Shown here in pieces: positions 8,004-17,247 of a stretch of 64,000 nt of DNA. Every line of letters begins with the position of its first letter. The stretch's first letter is position 1. This stretch comes from Crocosphaera watsonii WH 8501 (lineage in GTDB: Bacteria > Cyanobacteriota > Cyanobacteriia > Cyanobacteriales > Microcystaceae): NCBI RefSeq assembly GCF_000167195.1, contig NZ_AADV02000002.1:1-64000 (forward strand), given 5' to 3'. The notes beneath the pieces are model-generated. The model ran no database searches. It was given only the letters and a program-made list of their open reading frames with translations, and was not told the DNA's origin. The position numbers and the translations under genes were made by a program.

Positions 8004-10121
8004 ATGACCCTCAAAACCCTTCCAGGCGAAAGTTATCCCATCGGCGCAACAGTAGAAAAAGATGGAAAACATGGGGTAAATTTTTGTATTTTCTCCAAAG
8101 AAGCGACTTTTATAGAATTACTATTATTTGCAGGGCAAAATGACCCCCAACCCTCCCATACTATCCCCTTAGATACTAAAACAAATCGTACCCATTATTA
8201 TTGGCATATTTTTGTAGAGGGACTCAAAGCCGGACAAATCTATGCTTATCGGGTGCATGGTCCCTTTGATCTCAGTCAAGGCCATCGCTTTAACCCTGAA
8301 AAAGTATTACTAGACCCCTACGCTAAAGCCATTGTGGGATCTTCTATTTACAATCGAGAAGCCGCCAAACAACCAGGAGACAACTGCGCCCAAGCCTTAC
8401 GTGGTGTGGTGGTAGACACAGAAACCTATGATTGGGAAGGGGACTGGACACAAAAACCTCGTTTACGCCAACCCTATTCTAAAAGTGTCATCTATGAGAT
8501 GCACGTGGGAGGGTTTACCCGTCATCCCAACTCTGGGGTGGCCCCAGAAAAAAAAGGCACCTTTGCTGGATTAATTGAACCAGAAAAAATTGCTTATTTA
8601 AAAAGCTTAGGAATAACTGCCGTTGAACTATTACCCATTCATTACTTTGATGTAGAAGATGTCAAACCGGGACTTCAAAATTATTGGGGATATAGTACCA
8701 TCGGATTTTTTGCCCCTCACAGTTACTATAGTTCCGATCAAAGTCCTCTTGGCCCCGTTAATGAATTTCGGGACATGGTGAAAGCGTTACATAAAGAAGG
8801 CATAGAAGTCATTTTAGATGTTGTCTTTAACCACACCGCAGAAGGCGACGAACGGGGGCCAACCCTTAATTTTCGGGGGATCGATAACTCAACCTATTAC
8901 ATCCTAGAAGAAGACCATTCACAGTACAAAAATTATGCCGGTTGCGGTAATACTTTTCGGGGAAATCATCCCATTGTGGGTCGTTTTATCTTAGACTGTT
9001 TGCATTATTGGGTCACAGAAATGCACGTGGATGGATTCCGTTTTGATCTGGCTTCGATTCTGTCCAGAGATTCATCAGGAACCCCCTTAGAAGACTTGCG
9101 AGGAACAACTCCAGATATTTTATGGATTATCGAATCTGACCCCGTTTTAGCAGGAACAAAATTGATTGCAGAAGCTTGGGATGCTGCCGGATTATACGAT
9201 GTGGGAAGATTTGTAGAGTTAGCAGACTGGTTTGCTGAGTGGAATGGACCGTTTCGGGATGATGTGCGTTGTTTTGTCAAAGGGGATGACGGGATGGTTC
9301 CCCGTTTAGCCAGTCGTATTCTTGGTAGTCCCGATATTTATCACCGTGAAGATGTTGATATTAATCGTAGTATTAATTTTGTCACTTGTCATGATGGTTT
9401 TACCCTCAATGATTTAGTTTCTTATGATGAAAAACATAACGAAGGAAATGGGGAGGATAATTGTGATGGAGATAATCATAATAATAGTTGGAATTGTGGG
9501 GTAGAAGGGGAAACAAATGATTCAGTAATTAATACATTGCGACTGCAACAGATTAAAAATTTCTTCACCATTCTCTTTTTATCCCAAGGAACTCCAATGA
9601 TATTAATGGGGGATGAAATAAAACGCACCCAAAGAGGTAATAATAATGTTTATTGTCAGAATAATGAGTTAAGTTGGTTTAATTGGGATGGGGTGGAAAG
9701 CGAATATGATTTATGGTGTTTTCTTCGACGTTTAATTTACTTTACTCAAGGGTTGGAATTATTTAATCAAGAGGAAAGGTTAGAGGTTGCTTATAATAAT
9801 CCTAATCATCCTCATATTAGTTGGCATGGGGTAAAATTAGGAGAACCAGATTGGTCAGATTATTCCCACTGTTTGGCTTTTAGTTTACGTCATCCTGAAA
9901 AAAAAGAGTATCTTCACGTAATGCTTAATGCTTATTGGGAACCTCTAGAATTTGAATTACCTTGGTTGGGAGATGACGAGCATTGGTATCGTGTTGTAGA
10001 TACTTCTTTACCCATCGATAAAACCATTTGTGAATTAGACGTTGCGGTTGAAGTAACTACGGGAAATTATACAACCAATGGACGATCTTGTGTGGTTTTA
10101 ATGGCTAAAGCAAAACATTAA
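8004..10121 (+). CDS. glgX: Glycogen debranching enzyme, isoamylase type (GH13)
   Basis: The enzyme hydrolyses alpha-1,6 branches of glycogen, which this kind of organism builds by day and uses at night for respiration and nitrogen fixation. The 705-aa length fits GlgX. An N-terminal CBM48-like domain (YPIGATVEKDGKHGVNFCIFS) precedes the TIM barrel. GH13 motifs in order are ILDVVFNHTAEG (about 270-280), DGFRFDLASI with the nucleophile Asp near 348, IAEAWD with the acid/base Glu near 390, and FVTCHDGFTLNDLVSY near 459-474. It is complete, monocistronic and followed by a convergent fragment. Confidence 0.96.
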   Translation: MTLKTLPGESYPIGATVEKDGKHGVNFCIFSKEATFIELLLFAGQNDPQPSHTIPLDTKTNRTHYYWHIFVEGLKAGQIYAYRVHGPFDLSQGHRFNPEKVLLDPYAKAIVGSSIYNREAAKQPGDNCAQALRGVVVDTETYDWEGDWTQKPRLRQPYSKSVIYEMHVGGFTRHPNSGVAPEKKGTFAGLIEPEKIAYLKSLGITAVELLPIHYFDVEDVKPGLQNYWGYSTIGFFAPHSYYSSDQSPLGPVNEFRDMVKALHKEGIEVILDVVFNHTAEGDERGPTLNFRGIDNSTYYILEEDHSQYKNYAGCGNTFRGNHPIVGRFILDCLHYWVTEMHVDGFRFDLASILSRDSSGTPLEDLRGTTPDILWIIESDPVLAGTKLIAEAWDAAGLYDVGRFVELADWFAEWNGPFRDDVRCFVKGDDGMVPRLASRILGSPDIYHREDVDINRSINFVTCHDGFTLNDLVSYDEKHNEGNGEDNCDGDNHNNSWNCGVEGETNDSVINTLRLQQIKNFFTILFLSQGTPMILMGDEIKRTQRGNNNVYCQNNELSWFNWDGVESEYDLWCFLRRLIYFTQGLELFNQEERLEVAYNNPNHPHISWHGVKLGEPDWSDYSHCLAFSLRHPEKKEYLHVMLNAYWEPLEFELPWLGDDEHWYRVVDTSLPIDKTICELDVAVEVTTGNYTTNGRSCVVLMAKAKH

Positions 10122-10148
10122 TTATTATAGGGAAAAATTTGCTTACAT

Positions 10149-10433
10149 TTATTGATTGAGACGTTTTTGCCAGTTTATTTTAGTTTCTTGTGCAATTGAG
10201 TAAATTTGACTATTATCTGGTATTAAATCAATGCTTTGAATCGCTAGATTTAACTGTCCTTTTTCCGCCTGCTCTTGAGCTAATTTGTAAATATTTTCAC
10301 TTAGTTCTTCGATTAGTTTCTGGGCGTGATTGTAAGCTAATTCTTCTTTTTCTATCTCCTTTAAAATCCTAATGGCTTGCTTATATGATGAGGCTTGGTG
10401 TGCGATTCGTTGAGCTAGAAAGTTTGGAAACAA
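10149..10433 (-). pseudogene. C-terminal fragment of an IAP/caspase-associated repeat-type protein, cut by a group II intron
   Basis: The 94 visible residues are helical (KQAIRILKEIEKEELAYNHAQ, GQLNLAIQSIDLIPDNSQIY, ETKINWQKRL). The A-x-x-A-I, LIP-x-x-x-x-x-Y and W-x-x-x-L spacing is very like the C-terminal region of the caspase-fold protein at 50577-52013 (GDFQGAIAAVKLLPQDNKRLYELGQKRLKEW). Its first codon is a TTG immediately next to the 5' end of the group II intron at 10436. The open frame continues into that intron sequence, so the start is artificial and an N-terminal part has been lost. Nothing homologous appears past the intron. Function unknown. Confidence 0.5.
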
Positions 10434-10435
10434 GC

Positions 10436-12872
10436 GTGTAGCTCGTTCAGAACATTGAAATCTGAATAACTGTTGATTTGTTGGCTAATGGAGCCACACT
10501 CGGAATCAAAGGAGAAAATCCTAAGAGTGACGACATAACCCTCCGTTTTGGACTTAGTAAACCCAGGATGGAAGCAGGGTTAGAAGGGGAACCCGTCATG
10601 AAGCAGCATGGTAAGTCGCTCCCCAAGTCAATCGGTCATGGTTAAACATTACGTTGAATCATCGACATGAACCCTCAAAACCGCCAAGTAGCCAAATATG
10701 TTTGATAGGCTGCGTTCAAAAGAACAAGGTAAAAAGTGGAGTTTTTCCATGAGCATCCACACAGATTCCTAAAAGTAACCTGGGGGAAAGATGAAACCTA
10801 AAACCGATATACCCAAATCAACGGAACGAATTAAGTCCATGATTGCTCTTACCACCGGTCGAGTAGGTAAGTAGGGACAAACTGAACCGCAAGGGTCATG
10901 GATGTGAGAAGCAATTAAGTTGCTAATGCCCACTTGTAATGAGTACGGATAAGCTGACGTATTGCTGGTTAATTAGAAGAAATAGTCTCTATTAGAGGTG
11001 AATATGTCGAATGCGAGTATAACCAAGACTACGCCAGAGTGGAACACAATTAACTGGGCAAAAGTCCAGAGAAAGGTGTTTAAGCTTCAAAAAAGAATAT
11101 TTCAAGCTGTTAAATCAGGTAATAAAGTTAAAGCTAAAAAGCTTCAGAAGTTACTGTTAAAGTCACATTACGCAAAGCTCTTAGCCATACGCAAAGTAAC
11201 CCAAGACAACCAAGGCAAAAAAACTGCTGGCGTTGATGGGAAAAAGGCATTACGCCCCAACCAAAGATTAAAGTTAGCCAAAGAACTAGCTTTAAAAGGT
11301 TACAAAGCAAAGGCACTCAGACGGGTTTGGATTCCCAAACCTGGAAGAGAAGAAAAACGTGGTCTGGGAATTCCCACAATGAAAGATAGAGTAATGCAAG
11401 CCTTGGTTAAATCAGCCTTAGAGCCATATTGGGAAGCCCAATTTGAGGGAACATCTTACGGTTTTCGTCCAGGCAGAAGCGCACAAGACGCTATACAAAG
11501 GATATACACGGTAATCAATTCAAAAGCCAAATATGCTCTAGATGCCGATATATCCAAATGTTTTGATAAGATTAACCATGACCACCTACTGTCCAAATTA
11601 GATTGTCCTAATAACGTCAAAATAGTCATTAAACAATGGCTAAAATGCGGTGTTATGGACAAGGGTATATTTGAGGAAACCGATTCAGGAACTCCCCAAG
11701 GCGGTGTAATAAGCCCTTTATTGGCTAATATTGCACTACACGGATTGATTAATGATATAAGAAACCAATTTCCTGCAAATAAAAAGAGGAAAGATGGTAG
11801 CTACAAAACAGGATACCAACCTGCAATCATCCGTTATGCCGATGATTTCGTAGTTCTCCATGAGGACTACGACGTTATTCTAAAATGTAAAAATCTAATT
11901 GCACAATGGTTGAAACAAGTCGGACTGGAACTAAAACCAGAAAAGACTTCCATCAGACATACTCTAAAAAGTATTGAACACGACGGAAAAACCATTGACC
12001 CTGGTTTCGATTTTCTTGGATTCAACATAAAGTCCTACCCCGTAGGGAAATACCACTCTGGGAAAACACCCCATCGTGAGATACTTGGATTCAAAACTAT
12101 AATCAAACCAAGCAAAAAGAAAATACTAGCTCACCATGAGGCGATCAAAAAGGTCATAAATGCCAACAAGAATGCCCCACAAGCAGCATTAATTGCAAAA
12201 TTAAACCCCATAATAAGAGGATGGTGTAATTATTACCGAACTGTATGCAGTAAGGAAACGTTCGACACCGAAGACCACATATTATGGAATATGCTGAGAG
12301 CCTGGACAGTCAGCAGGAAAAAGAATAGGACCCCACTGATTGAAGCCCTCAGAAAATATTTCTCATACGGAAGACGCGGAAAATGGACATTTCAAACAAA
12401 TGGAATGGTCCTTTACTACCACGCCGAAACGGAAATAAAAAGACATCAATTGGTTAGGGCCGAAGTCTCACCATATGACGGAAACTGGACATACTGGAGC
12501 AAAAGACGGGGAATATACACTGGAACACCAATGAGAGTGTCAAAACTCTTAAAGAAACAAAAAGGTATCTGCCCTATCTGCAAGCAACACTTTACACCCG
12601 ATGACTTGATAGAAGTTGACCACATAATCCCAAAATCGAAAGGTGGAAAGGACAGGTACGACAATCTACAAGCTCTACATCGTCACTGTCATGATGCTAA
12701 AAGCAAAAATGACTATCTCTATGATTGGTTAGATAATGGCTATGAATGGAAAGACGACGTTTTAACAGTACCCACGACAAGGGACTAATTGCCGAGAGCC
12801 GTGTGAGGTGAAAGTCTCACGCACGGTTCGGAATGGGAGTCGTGGTAGGTGACTACCACTTCGACCCCTAAT
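10436..12872 (+). mobile_element. Group II intron with a maturase/HNH ORF
   Basis: The 5' region (10436-11003) is structured non-coding RNA and begins near GTGTAGCTCG. The ORF occupies domain IV. Domain V is at 12796-12829 (GAGCCGTGTGAGG-TGAAAGT-CTCACGCACGGTTC), a textbook stem with the conserved bulge. Domain VI is the hairpin around GTGGTAGGTGACTACCAC, and the element ends near CGACCCCTAAT at 12870-12872. The 5' boundary is estimated to within a few bases. It interrupts whatever gene supplied the fragment at 10149-10433. Confidence 0.88.
11004..12788 (+). CDS. Group II intron-encoded protein: reverse transcriptase/maturase/HNH endonuclease
   Basis: The protein splices its host intron and inserts it into DNA by target-primed reverse transcription. 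The ATG at 11004 follows AGAGG at 10994-10998, which is why I prefer it to the GTG six bases upstream. Visible parts in order are the RT fingers and palm (AGVDGKKALRPNQRLKLAKEL; SGTPQGGVISPLLANI; YADD at about 278-281), the GIIM maturase domain (NPIIRGWCNYYRTV), then the C-terminal HNH nuclease (CPICKQHF, LIEVDHIIPKSKGGKDRYDNL, HRHCHD). The 594-aa length is typical of HNH-bearing cyanobacterial introns. All key residues are present, so it may be active. Confidence 0.95.
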   Translation: MSNASITKTTPEWNTINWAKVQRKVFKLQKRIFQAVKSGNKVKAKKLQKLLLKSHYAKLLAIRKVTQDNQGKKTAGVDGKKALRPNQRLKLAKELALKGYKAKALRRVWIPKPGREEKRGLGIPTMKDRVMQALVKSALEPYWEAQFEGTSYGFRPGRSAQDAIQRIYTVINSKAKYALDADISKCFDKINHDHLLSKLDCPNNVKIVIKQWLKCGVMDKGIFEETDSGTPQGGVISPLLANIALHGLINDIRNQFPANKKRKDGSYKTGYQPAIIRYADDFVVLHEDYDVILKCKNLIAQWLKQVGLELKPEKTSIRHTLKSIEHDGKTIDPGFDFLGFNIKSYPVGKYHSGKTPHREILGFKTIIKPSKKKILAHHEAIKKVINANKNAPQAALIAKLNPIIRGWCNYYRTVCSKETFDTEDHILWNMLRAWTVSRKKNRTPLIEALRKYFSYGRRGKWTFQTNGMVLYYHAETEIKRHQLVRAEVSPYDGNWTYWSKRRGIYTGTPMRVSKLLKKQKGICPICKQHFTPDDLIEVDHIIPKSKGGKDRYDNLQALHRHCHDAKSKNDYLYDWLDNGYEWKDDVLTVPTTRD

Positions 12873-13440
12873 CAGTCAGCAGGACAAAGAAAAAGACACC
12901 ATTGACTAAAGCTCTAAGAAAATATTTCTCATACGGAAAATACGGACTATGGACATTTCAAACAAAAGGTAATGTCCTCTATAATCACGCCGAAACGGAA
13001 ATTAAGAGACATCAACTGGTCAAGCCTGAAGCATCACCATTAGACGGAAACTGGACGTACTGGAGCATACATACGGGGTACATATACTGGGACACCAACT
13101 AGGGTCGCAAAACTCTTAAAGAAACAAAAAGGTATATGCCCTCAATGTAAGCAACACTTTACACCCGAAGACTTGATAGAAGTTGACCACATTATCCCAA
13201 AATCGAAAGGTGGAAAGGATACCTACAACAATCTTCAAGCTCTACATCGTCATTGTCATGATGTTAAAAGCAAAAATGACTATCTCTATGATTGGCACTT
13301 ATAATGGCTATGAATGGAAGGACGATGTACTAACAGTACCCATGACAAGGGACTAATTGCCGAGAGCCGTGTGAGGTGAAAGTCTCACGCACGGTTCGGA
13401 ATGGGAGGAGAGGTAAGCGATTACCTTTTCGACCCCTAAT
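12873..13440 (+). pseudogene. 3' remnant of a second, diverged group II intron
   Basis: Directly after the first intron's CCCTAAT the sequence restarts inside the maturase ORF (SRTKKKTPLTKALRKYFSYG). It runs through a frameshifted HNH region and a complete domain V at 13364-13397 and domain VI to CGACCCCTAAT at about 13440. It is about 85-90% identical to the 3' third of the first intron but carries independent changes (LVKPEASPLDGNWTYW against LVRAEVSPYDGNWTYW). The first 1.9 kb of this second copy is absent. Confidence 0.88.
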
Positions 13441-13476
13441 CGCTCACCAAAAAAAAAAGATTGATTTTCTAATCCT

Positions 13477-14217
13477 ATGACCCTCTATCAACCGTTCTTA
13501 GACTATGCTATTTCTCTAATGCAAGACCAACTTTCCTTGCAACCCTATCCCATTCCTGAAGGGTTTGAGAGAAAAGAAGAGATGACAGGGAAGGGGAAAA
13601 GGCAGCAAAGGGTTGTCACTAGCAGCTATGCTTTTAAATCTCCCAAACTAAGACAAATTCGAGCCGCTCATGTTCAAGGGGGTAGTTCCCTACAAGTTCT
13701 TAATTTTGTCATCTTCCCACAGTTAACTTATGATTTGCCCTTTTTTGGCGCAGATTTAGTCACGTTGCCTGGGGGACACCTCATTGCTTTGGATATGCAG
13801 CCACTATTCCACGATAAAGCTTACCAGCAGCAATATACAGAGCCTATCTTGCCCCTTTTCAAAAGCCACCAACAGCATTTACCCTGGGGGGGAGATTTTC
13901 CAGAAGAAGCCAAACCTTTCTTTTCTCCAGCTTTTTTATGGACTCGTCCCCAAGAAACAGAAGCGGTAATTACACGAGTTTTCTCAGCTTTTAAGGACTA
14001 TCTCCAAGCTTATTTGAATTTCGTGGAGCAAGCCAAACCGATTACTGATAGTCAAAGACTCGAAGATATCCTCCAAGCACAAAGGCGTTACATCGCCTAC
14101 CGTGCGGACAAAGATCCGGCACGAGGAATGTTTACTCGTCTCTATGGACAAGCATGGACAGAGGAGTATATTCATGGATTCCTGTTTGATTTGGAACGCC
14201 AAATGGTAACGGTTTAG
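13477..14217 (+). CDS. pebB: Phycoerythrobilin:ferredoxin oxidoreductase
   Basis: PebB reduces 15,16-dihydrobiliverdin to phycoerythrobilin with electrons from ferredoxin, the last step in making the phycoerythrin chromophore. The 246-aa product shows the ferredoxin-dependent bilin reductase pattern: [59 protein letters not shown], then [23 protein letters not shown] and the C-terminal [21 protein letters not shown]. This is the PebB pattern and not PebA. Its usual partner pebA is not upstream; the intron remnant ends 36 bp before the start. cpeZ and the broken cpeY lie nearby on the other strand, so this is a remnant phycoerythrin locus. Confidence 0.92.
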   Translation: MTLYQPFLDYAISLMQDQLSLQPYPIPEGFERKEEMTGKGKRQQRVVTSSYAFKSPKLRQIRAAHVQGGSSLQVLNFVIFPQLTYDLPFFGADLVTLPGGHLIALDMQPLFHDKAYQQQYTEPILPLFKSHQQHLPWGGDFPEEAKPFFSPAFLWTRPQETEAVITRVFSAFKDYLQAYLNFVEQAKPITDSQRLEDILQAQRRYIAYRADKDPARGMFTRLYGQAWTEEYIHGFLFDLERQMVTV

Positions 14218-14280
14218 TGCCTCGTTGAGAAGCCGTTTCTGCCTCCTGAACCGAAATGGTTGAATGGTTAATTGACACTC

Positions 14281-14325
14281 CTCGACCTAAAGGTACGAGG
14301 ATTCTTCAATCAACGACTCGTCTTG
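14281..14325. repeat. IS200/IS605-type right-end hairpin
   Basis: CCTCG-acctaaaggta-CGAGG (14281-14301) followed by ATTCTTCAATCAACGACTCG is the imperfect hairpin typical of the right end of IS200/IS605 elements. It lies immediately 3' of the TnpB remnant and would be the TnpA1 transposase recognition site and the source of guide RNA sequence. Confidence 0.6.
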
Positions 14326-14870
14326 CTAATGCAGGATTGCTCCAACAAAAGTAGAGGACAAGTCTCCTGAAGTGTTCGGATCTAAGATCCAGGTTCCTGT
14401 ATGCCCTACAGTACCCAAGGCTCGATTAAGAATATTAATGGCTGCGTTTTCGTCTCTATCTAATCGACATCCACAAGCACAAACATGAGTCCTTGTAGAT
14501 AAGGATTTTTTAACGACAGCCCCACAATTAGAACAAATTTGGCTTGTATAAGCAGGATTAACTGCAACAGTTACTCTGCCCATTTTTTTTCCAAAATATT
14601 CTAACCATTTTCGAGCATTGATACCAACCAGCATCATTAATAGACTTGGCTAAACAATGTTTTTTCACCGCCGACCCACCTTGAATTGAATTCAAGGCGT
14701 GGAATGCGCTGCCGACCCTGCTGGATTTGAAATCCAGCAGGGTCGGCAGTGGAAAGCGGCGGTGCATTCCGCACTAAGTTTTTAATTCTCAAATCTTCAT
14801 AGGCGACCAAATCTAAGAATTGGATTACGCAACGGGCAAGTCTTTTTGCGTGTTCTTCACGTTGCCTACT
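14326..14870 (-). pseudogene. TnpB (IS200/IS605 RNA-guided nuclease) remnant with palindromic insert
   Basis: Pieces in order are SRQREEHAKRLARCVIQFLDLVAYEDLRIKNLVRN, then an insert of about 100 bp rich in inverted repeats, then KHCLAKSINDAGW, a frameshift, and ARKWLEYFGKKMGRVTVAVNPAYTSQICSNCG with the zinc-binding CSNC...CACGC and the DRDENAAINILNRA RuvC motif. TnpB proteins cut DNA guided by RNA from the element end. This one lacks its N-terminal half, carries an insert and is frameshifted near 14620-14640, so it is dead. Its 5' side abuts a 31-bp solo end of the 1695-bp IS at 14870-14900. Confidence 0.85.
14664..14775. repeat. Palindromic repeat inserted in tnpB (copy 1)
   Basis: The segment contains three inverted repeats: CCTTGAATTGAATTCAAGG (14680-14698), CTGCCGACCCTGCTGGATTT paired with AAATCCAGCAGGGTCGGCAG, and the GTGGAAAGCGGCGGTGCATT block. 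It starts with ACCGCCGAC and ends near CATTCCGCAC. A shorter homologue sits at the same point of a different TnpB at 22525-22600. It looks like a small non-autonomous mobile or REP-type element. Confidence 0.75.
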
Positions 14871-14900
14871 TAGGGTTTTGCTTTTATTCAGCAAACCCTA
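14870..14900. repeat. 31-bp solo end of the 1695-bp IS
   Basis: TTAGGGTTTTGCTTTTATTC followed by AGCAAACCCTA is identical to the outermost bases of the left end of the ISs at 1-742, 19450-21144 and 52014-53708. It is itself an imperfect palindrome with TAGGGTTT at one end and AAACCCTA at the other. It joins a truncated TnpB to a truncated IS1634 transposase, so it probably marks a recombination or excision scar. Confidence 0.8.
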
Positions 14901-15282
14901 TTTAATCAAAATATCCTCAGAACTTAATTGACTTTCTTCAAGTTCATTGGTAGCTAAAATAAATCTTCCTGCTTTCATAAAGTTTGTCCATTACTCTACC
15001 AATCTTGTCATCGTTTAAATATTCAGCTTTTATCCCTTCTCCGATTAAATGTTCTGTCGCTTTATCTTCAAAAAACTTAGGGAATAAGTACAGAGGTTGG
15101 GAAGTAAATCCTAATCCGTTAAGAAGAATCCCTTTTACGACTTGACCTGATGTTATCAATTCTCTGGGGTCAGAGCCAACAACTTCATTAATAATTTGTT
15201 CAAGACCAATATCATCAATAATTCCGGCAACTAATCCTAAGTGGTTGATAGTTTGAATCGAGTTTTCTTGTGATGATAACAT
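14901..15282 (-). pseudogene. IS1634/DUF4277-type transposase remnant with internal deletion
   Basis: The first 90 or so residues (INHLGLVAGIIDDIGLEQIINEVVGSDPRELITSGQVVKGILLNGLGFTSQPLYLFPKFFEDKATEHLIGEG, in pieces) match the DUF4277 N-terminal domain of IS1634-family transposases. After LNDDKIGRVMDKLYE the reading jumps, in another frame, to GRFILATNELEESQLSSEDI, which belongs near the C-terminal end of this family. So the catalytic middle has been deleted, and the 3' end is cut by the solo IS end at 14900. The gene is dead. Confidence 0.75.
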
Positions 15283-15591
15283 CGTCTAAGCTTATTGAGA
15301 ACTTTATCTTATTATCTCTTTTTTGACGAATCTTGTCTACAGTTGAAAAACTGTTTATTCCAATTGAAAACGAATTAACTCTCACACTTTTATCTTGTCA
15401 GGTTGAGATTATGTCTTGCAACCCCGTTATGAGTTCATTTGTTTGCCCACTGAGTTCTAGCGGGGTTCCAAGCCATAATCTTTTTTGCGACGAAAGATGT
15501 GCGGAATGTGGGTTGTAAAGTTGAAAGTACCAAATAAATATTTGTATAATATTGGCAGATATTTGAGCGGTGAAGGAAGAATTCCTCGCTT
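15283..15591. other. Intergenic stretch (309 bp) between IS1634 remnant and cpeZ
   Basis: No convincing gene is present. It contains a stretch around 15415-15485 in which AACCCCG at the left and GCGGGGTT at the right form a loose inverted repeat, which may be what remains of the IS1634 terminus. The small plus-strand ORFs here have no coding character. Confidence 0.4.
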
Positions 15592-16206
15592 TCAGCGACG
15601 GGACTTGTCAAAGTTGATTACTAAATCCAAACGAGATAAAGCACTTATAGCTGATTCGCGTACATAGGAATCCACCGATTCATCATTGGCAAATGTTGTG
15701 AGGACTTCAGCACACTTCGGATCTCCAATGGAAGCGAGTGCGTTGACAATTGCCACCTGCACTGCTATGTTTTCTGTTGTCTTCAACGACTCCACTAAAA
15801 TGGAGTATGCAGCTGAACCCATTTGACCTAATGCCATTACTGATGCAATATGAACCACCGGATTTGGGTCATTGATAGCAGCCTTCAATCCCTGCAAACC
15901 AGTAGAAGGAAAAGGTAAATCGGGATAATTAACAGCAATCTGTGCCAAGGCTTTAGCTGCACTTCCTCGTACCGTTACATTGTCACTATGCAGCAAGGAT
16001 TCAACTACCAATGGGACGGCATCGATACCAATTACTCCTAGTGTTTTTACGGCTGCCCGACGATAAGTTGTATCTTCTTCATCCAAAATACTCATCAGAT
16101 AAGGAATGGTGTTTTCATCGCGGGACTCGGCAATTTCCAACATTGCTTGCTCCCGTAGATGGGGGTTGGGGTGTTTTAGTTTGGCAAATAAGGAATCTGT
16201 GGTCAT
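15592..16206 (-). CDS. cpeZ: Phycoerythrin chromophore lyase subunit (HEAT repeats)
   Basis: CpeZ works with CpeY as a bilin lyase or chaperone-like partner that attaches phycoerythrobilin to phycoerythrin subunits. The start MTTDSLFAKLKHPNPHLREQ (ATG at 16206) fits the family better than the ATG five codons upstream. The product of about 204 aa is made of HEAT/PBS-lyase repeats: PHLREQAMLEIAE, TTYRRAAVKTLGVIG, VTVRGSAAKALAQIA, PVVHIASVMALGQMG, IAVQVAIVNALASIG and SYVRESAISALSRLD. Full length and intact. It lies downstream of the disrupted cpeY, in the usual cpeY-cpeZ order. Confidence 0.88.
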   Translation of the reverse strand: MTTDSLFAKLKHPNPHLREQAMLEIAESRDENTIPYLMSILDEEDTTYRRAAVKTLGVIGIDAVPLVVESLLHSDNVTVRGSAAKALAQIAVNYPDLPFPSTGLQGLKAAINDPNPVVHIASVMALGQMGSAAYSILVESLKTTENIAVQVAIVNALASIGDPKCAEVLTTFANDESVDSYVRESAISALSRLDLVINFDKSRR

Positions 16207-17144
16207 AGGATTACAAATCAAAGAAATGGGAAAAATTGACCCTAATTAATTACTCGATAAGCGCGTTTGTCGTCGATTAATTAATTAATTAGAGTGGATT
16301 GGAGTTGGGCTTTTGCTTGAATCAACCAGTCAGAGTCGTTGAGTGCGATCTCATGACCATTCCTGCAGCCAAGTTTTTCAAGTGCCATCAATGTAGCGTA
16401 TTTTAAAACCCAGTTTTTTGATGAGAGGGTGGCTTTTAGAACTGGAATAGCCTTTGAAACCCCCAGTTCCCCTAATGCGATCGCAGCAGCGGCCCGTGAT
16501 TTCTGATATTGAGGTTGAAGATTATGCAAGGCTTCTAGTAGTAAATCATAAGCTGGAGCATATTTCAACCAGCCTAATAGTTTGATTACATGAAAATGCG
16601 CTCCATAATCACTCTTCACTTCTTCCTCATAATTCGCCAATAGGGCCGATGCGGCGGTGTCTGCATAATGGTCGAGAATCGTTTTACTGGCCAGATAACA
16701 TTTTCCAAAATCGGTTTCGTATAAGGTTCGTACTAAAACTGTTAAATCTGGCGTTGTCTCATAGCTATGCACTAAACCGAAATCATCGGGATGATCTCTA
16801 ATGGTTTGCTCTAAAGGGGGTTGAATCATTTCAAAAGTGATTTCTTCGCTCTTCATACCTGCTTCTGCTAACATCCGAATACCTCGTAAGCGAAACACCA
16901 ATGAGACAGGACATCGGGCTATATCCGGAATTGCATTGTAGTAACGAGCATCGATCAAATCCTGAATAGACAACCGCCTTGCTAAGACATTTTGGTGCTG
17001 CAACATGACTATCACTTTCCCCATCTGAGAATAATCCTTGCTAAAACGGCAAACTGAAGTAATGGCAGCACTAGCAATAAGAGGGTCAAGATCATTTATA
17101 AATTGGCGAATTCGGTCTATTGGACTTTGGACAAAAAAAGTTTG

Positions 17145-17165
17145 TTAGCGTATATTTTACGCTAA
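17145..17165. promoter_or_regulatory. 21-bp palindrome, left copy
   Basis: TTAGCG, nine bases, CGCTAA. It lies 25 bp inside the left end of the IS701-like element and is matched by copies at 18712-18732 and 19251-19271. Likely a transposase or regulator binding site. Confidence 0.7.
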
Positions 17166-17247
17166 ACTAAAATCCCAAAATATCGGCTCTGTATCAGTCA
17201 ATAAAATTGGCTGACAAATAGGGCTAATCTATAGATTCTGAGGAAAA

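Noticed and set aside
10149-10433. Treating this as a complete small gene
   Set aside because: Its only start is a TTG directly beside the intron end and the frame is open into intron sequence, so it is better seen as a truncated fragment.
15333-15667. Short plus-strand ORFs between the IS1634 remnant and cpeZ
   Set aside because: No ribosome binding sites, no recognisable composition, and partial overlap with cpeZ on the other strand.
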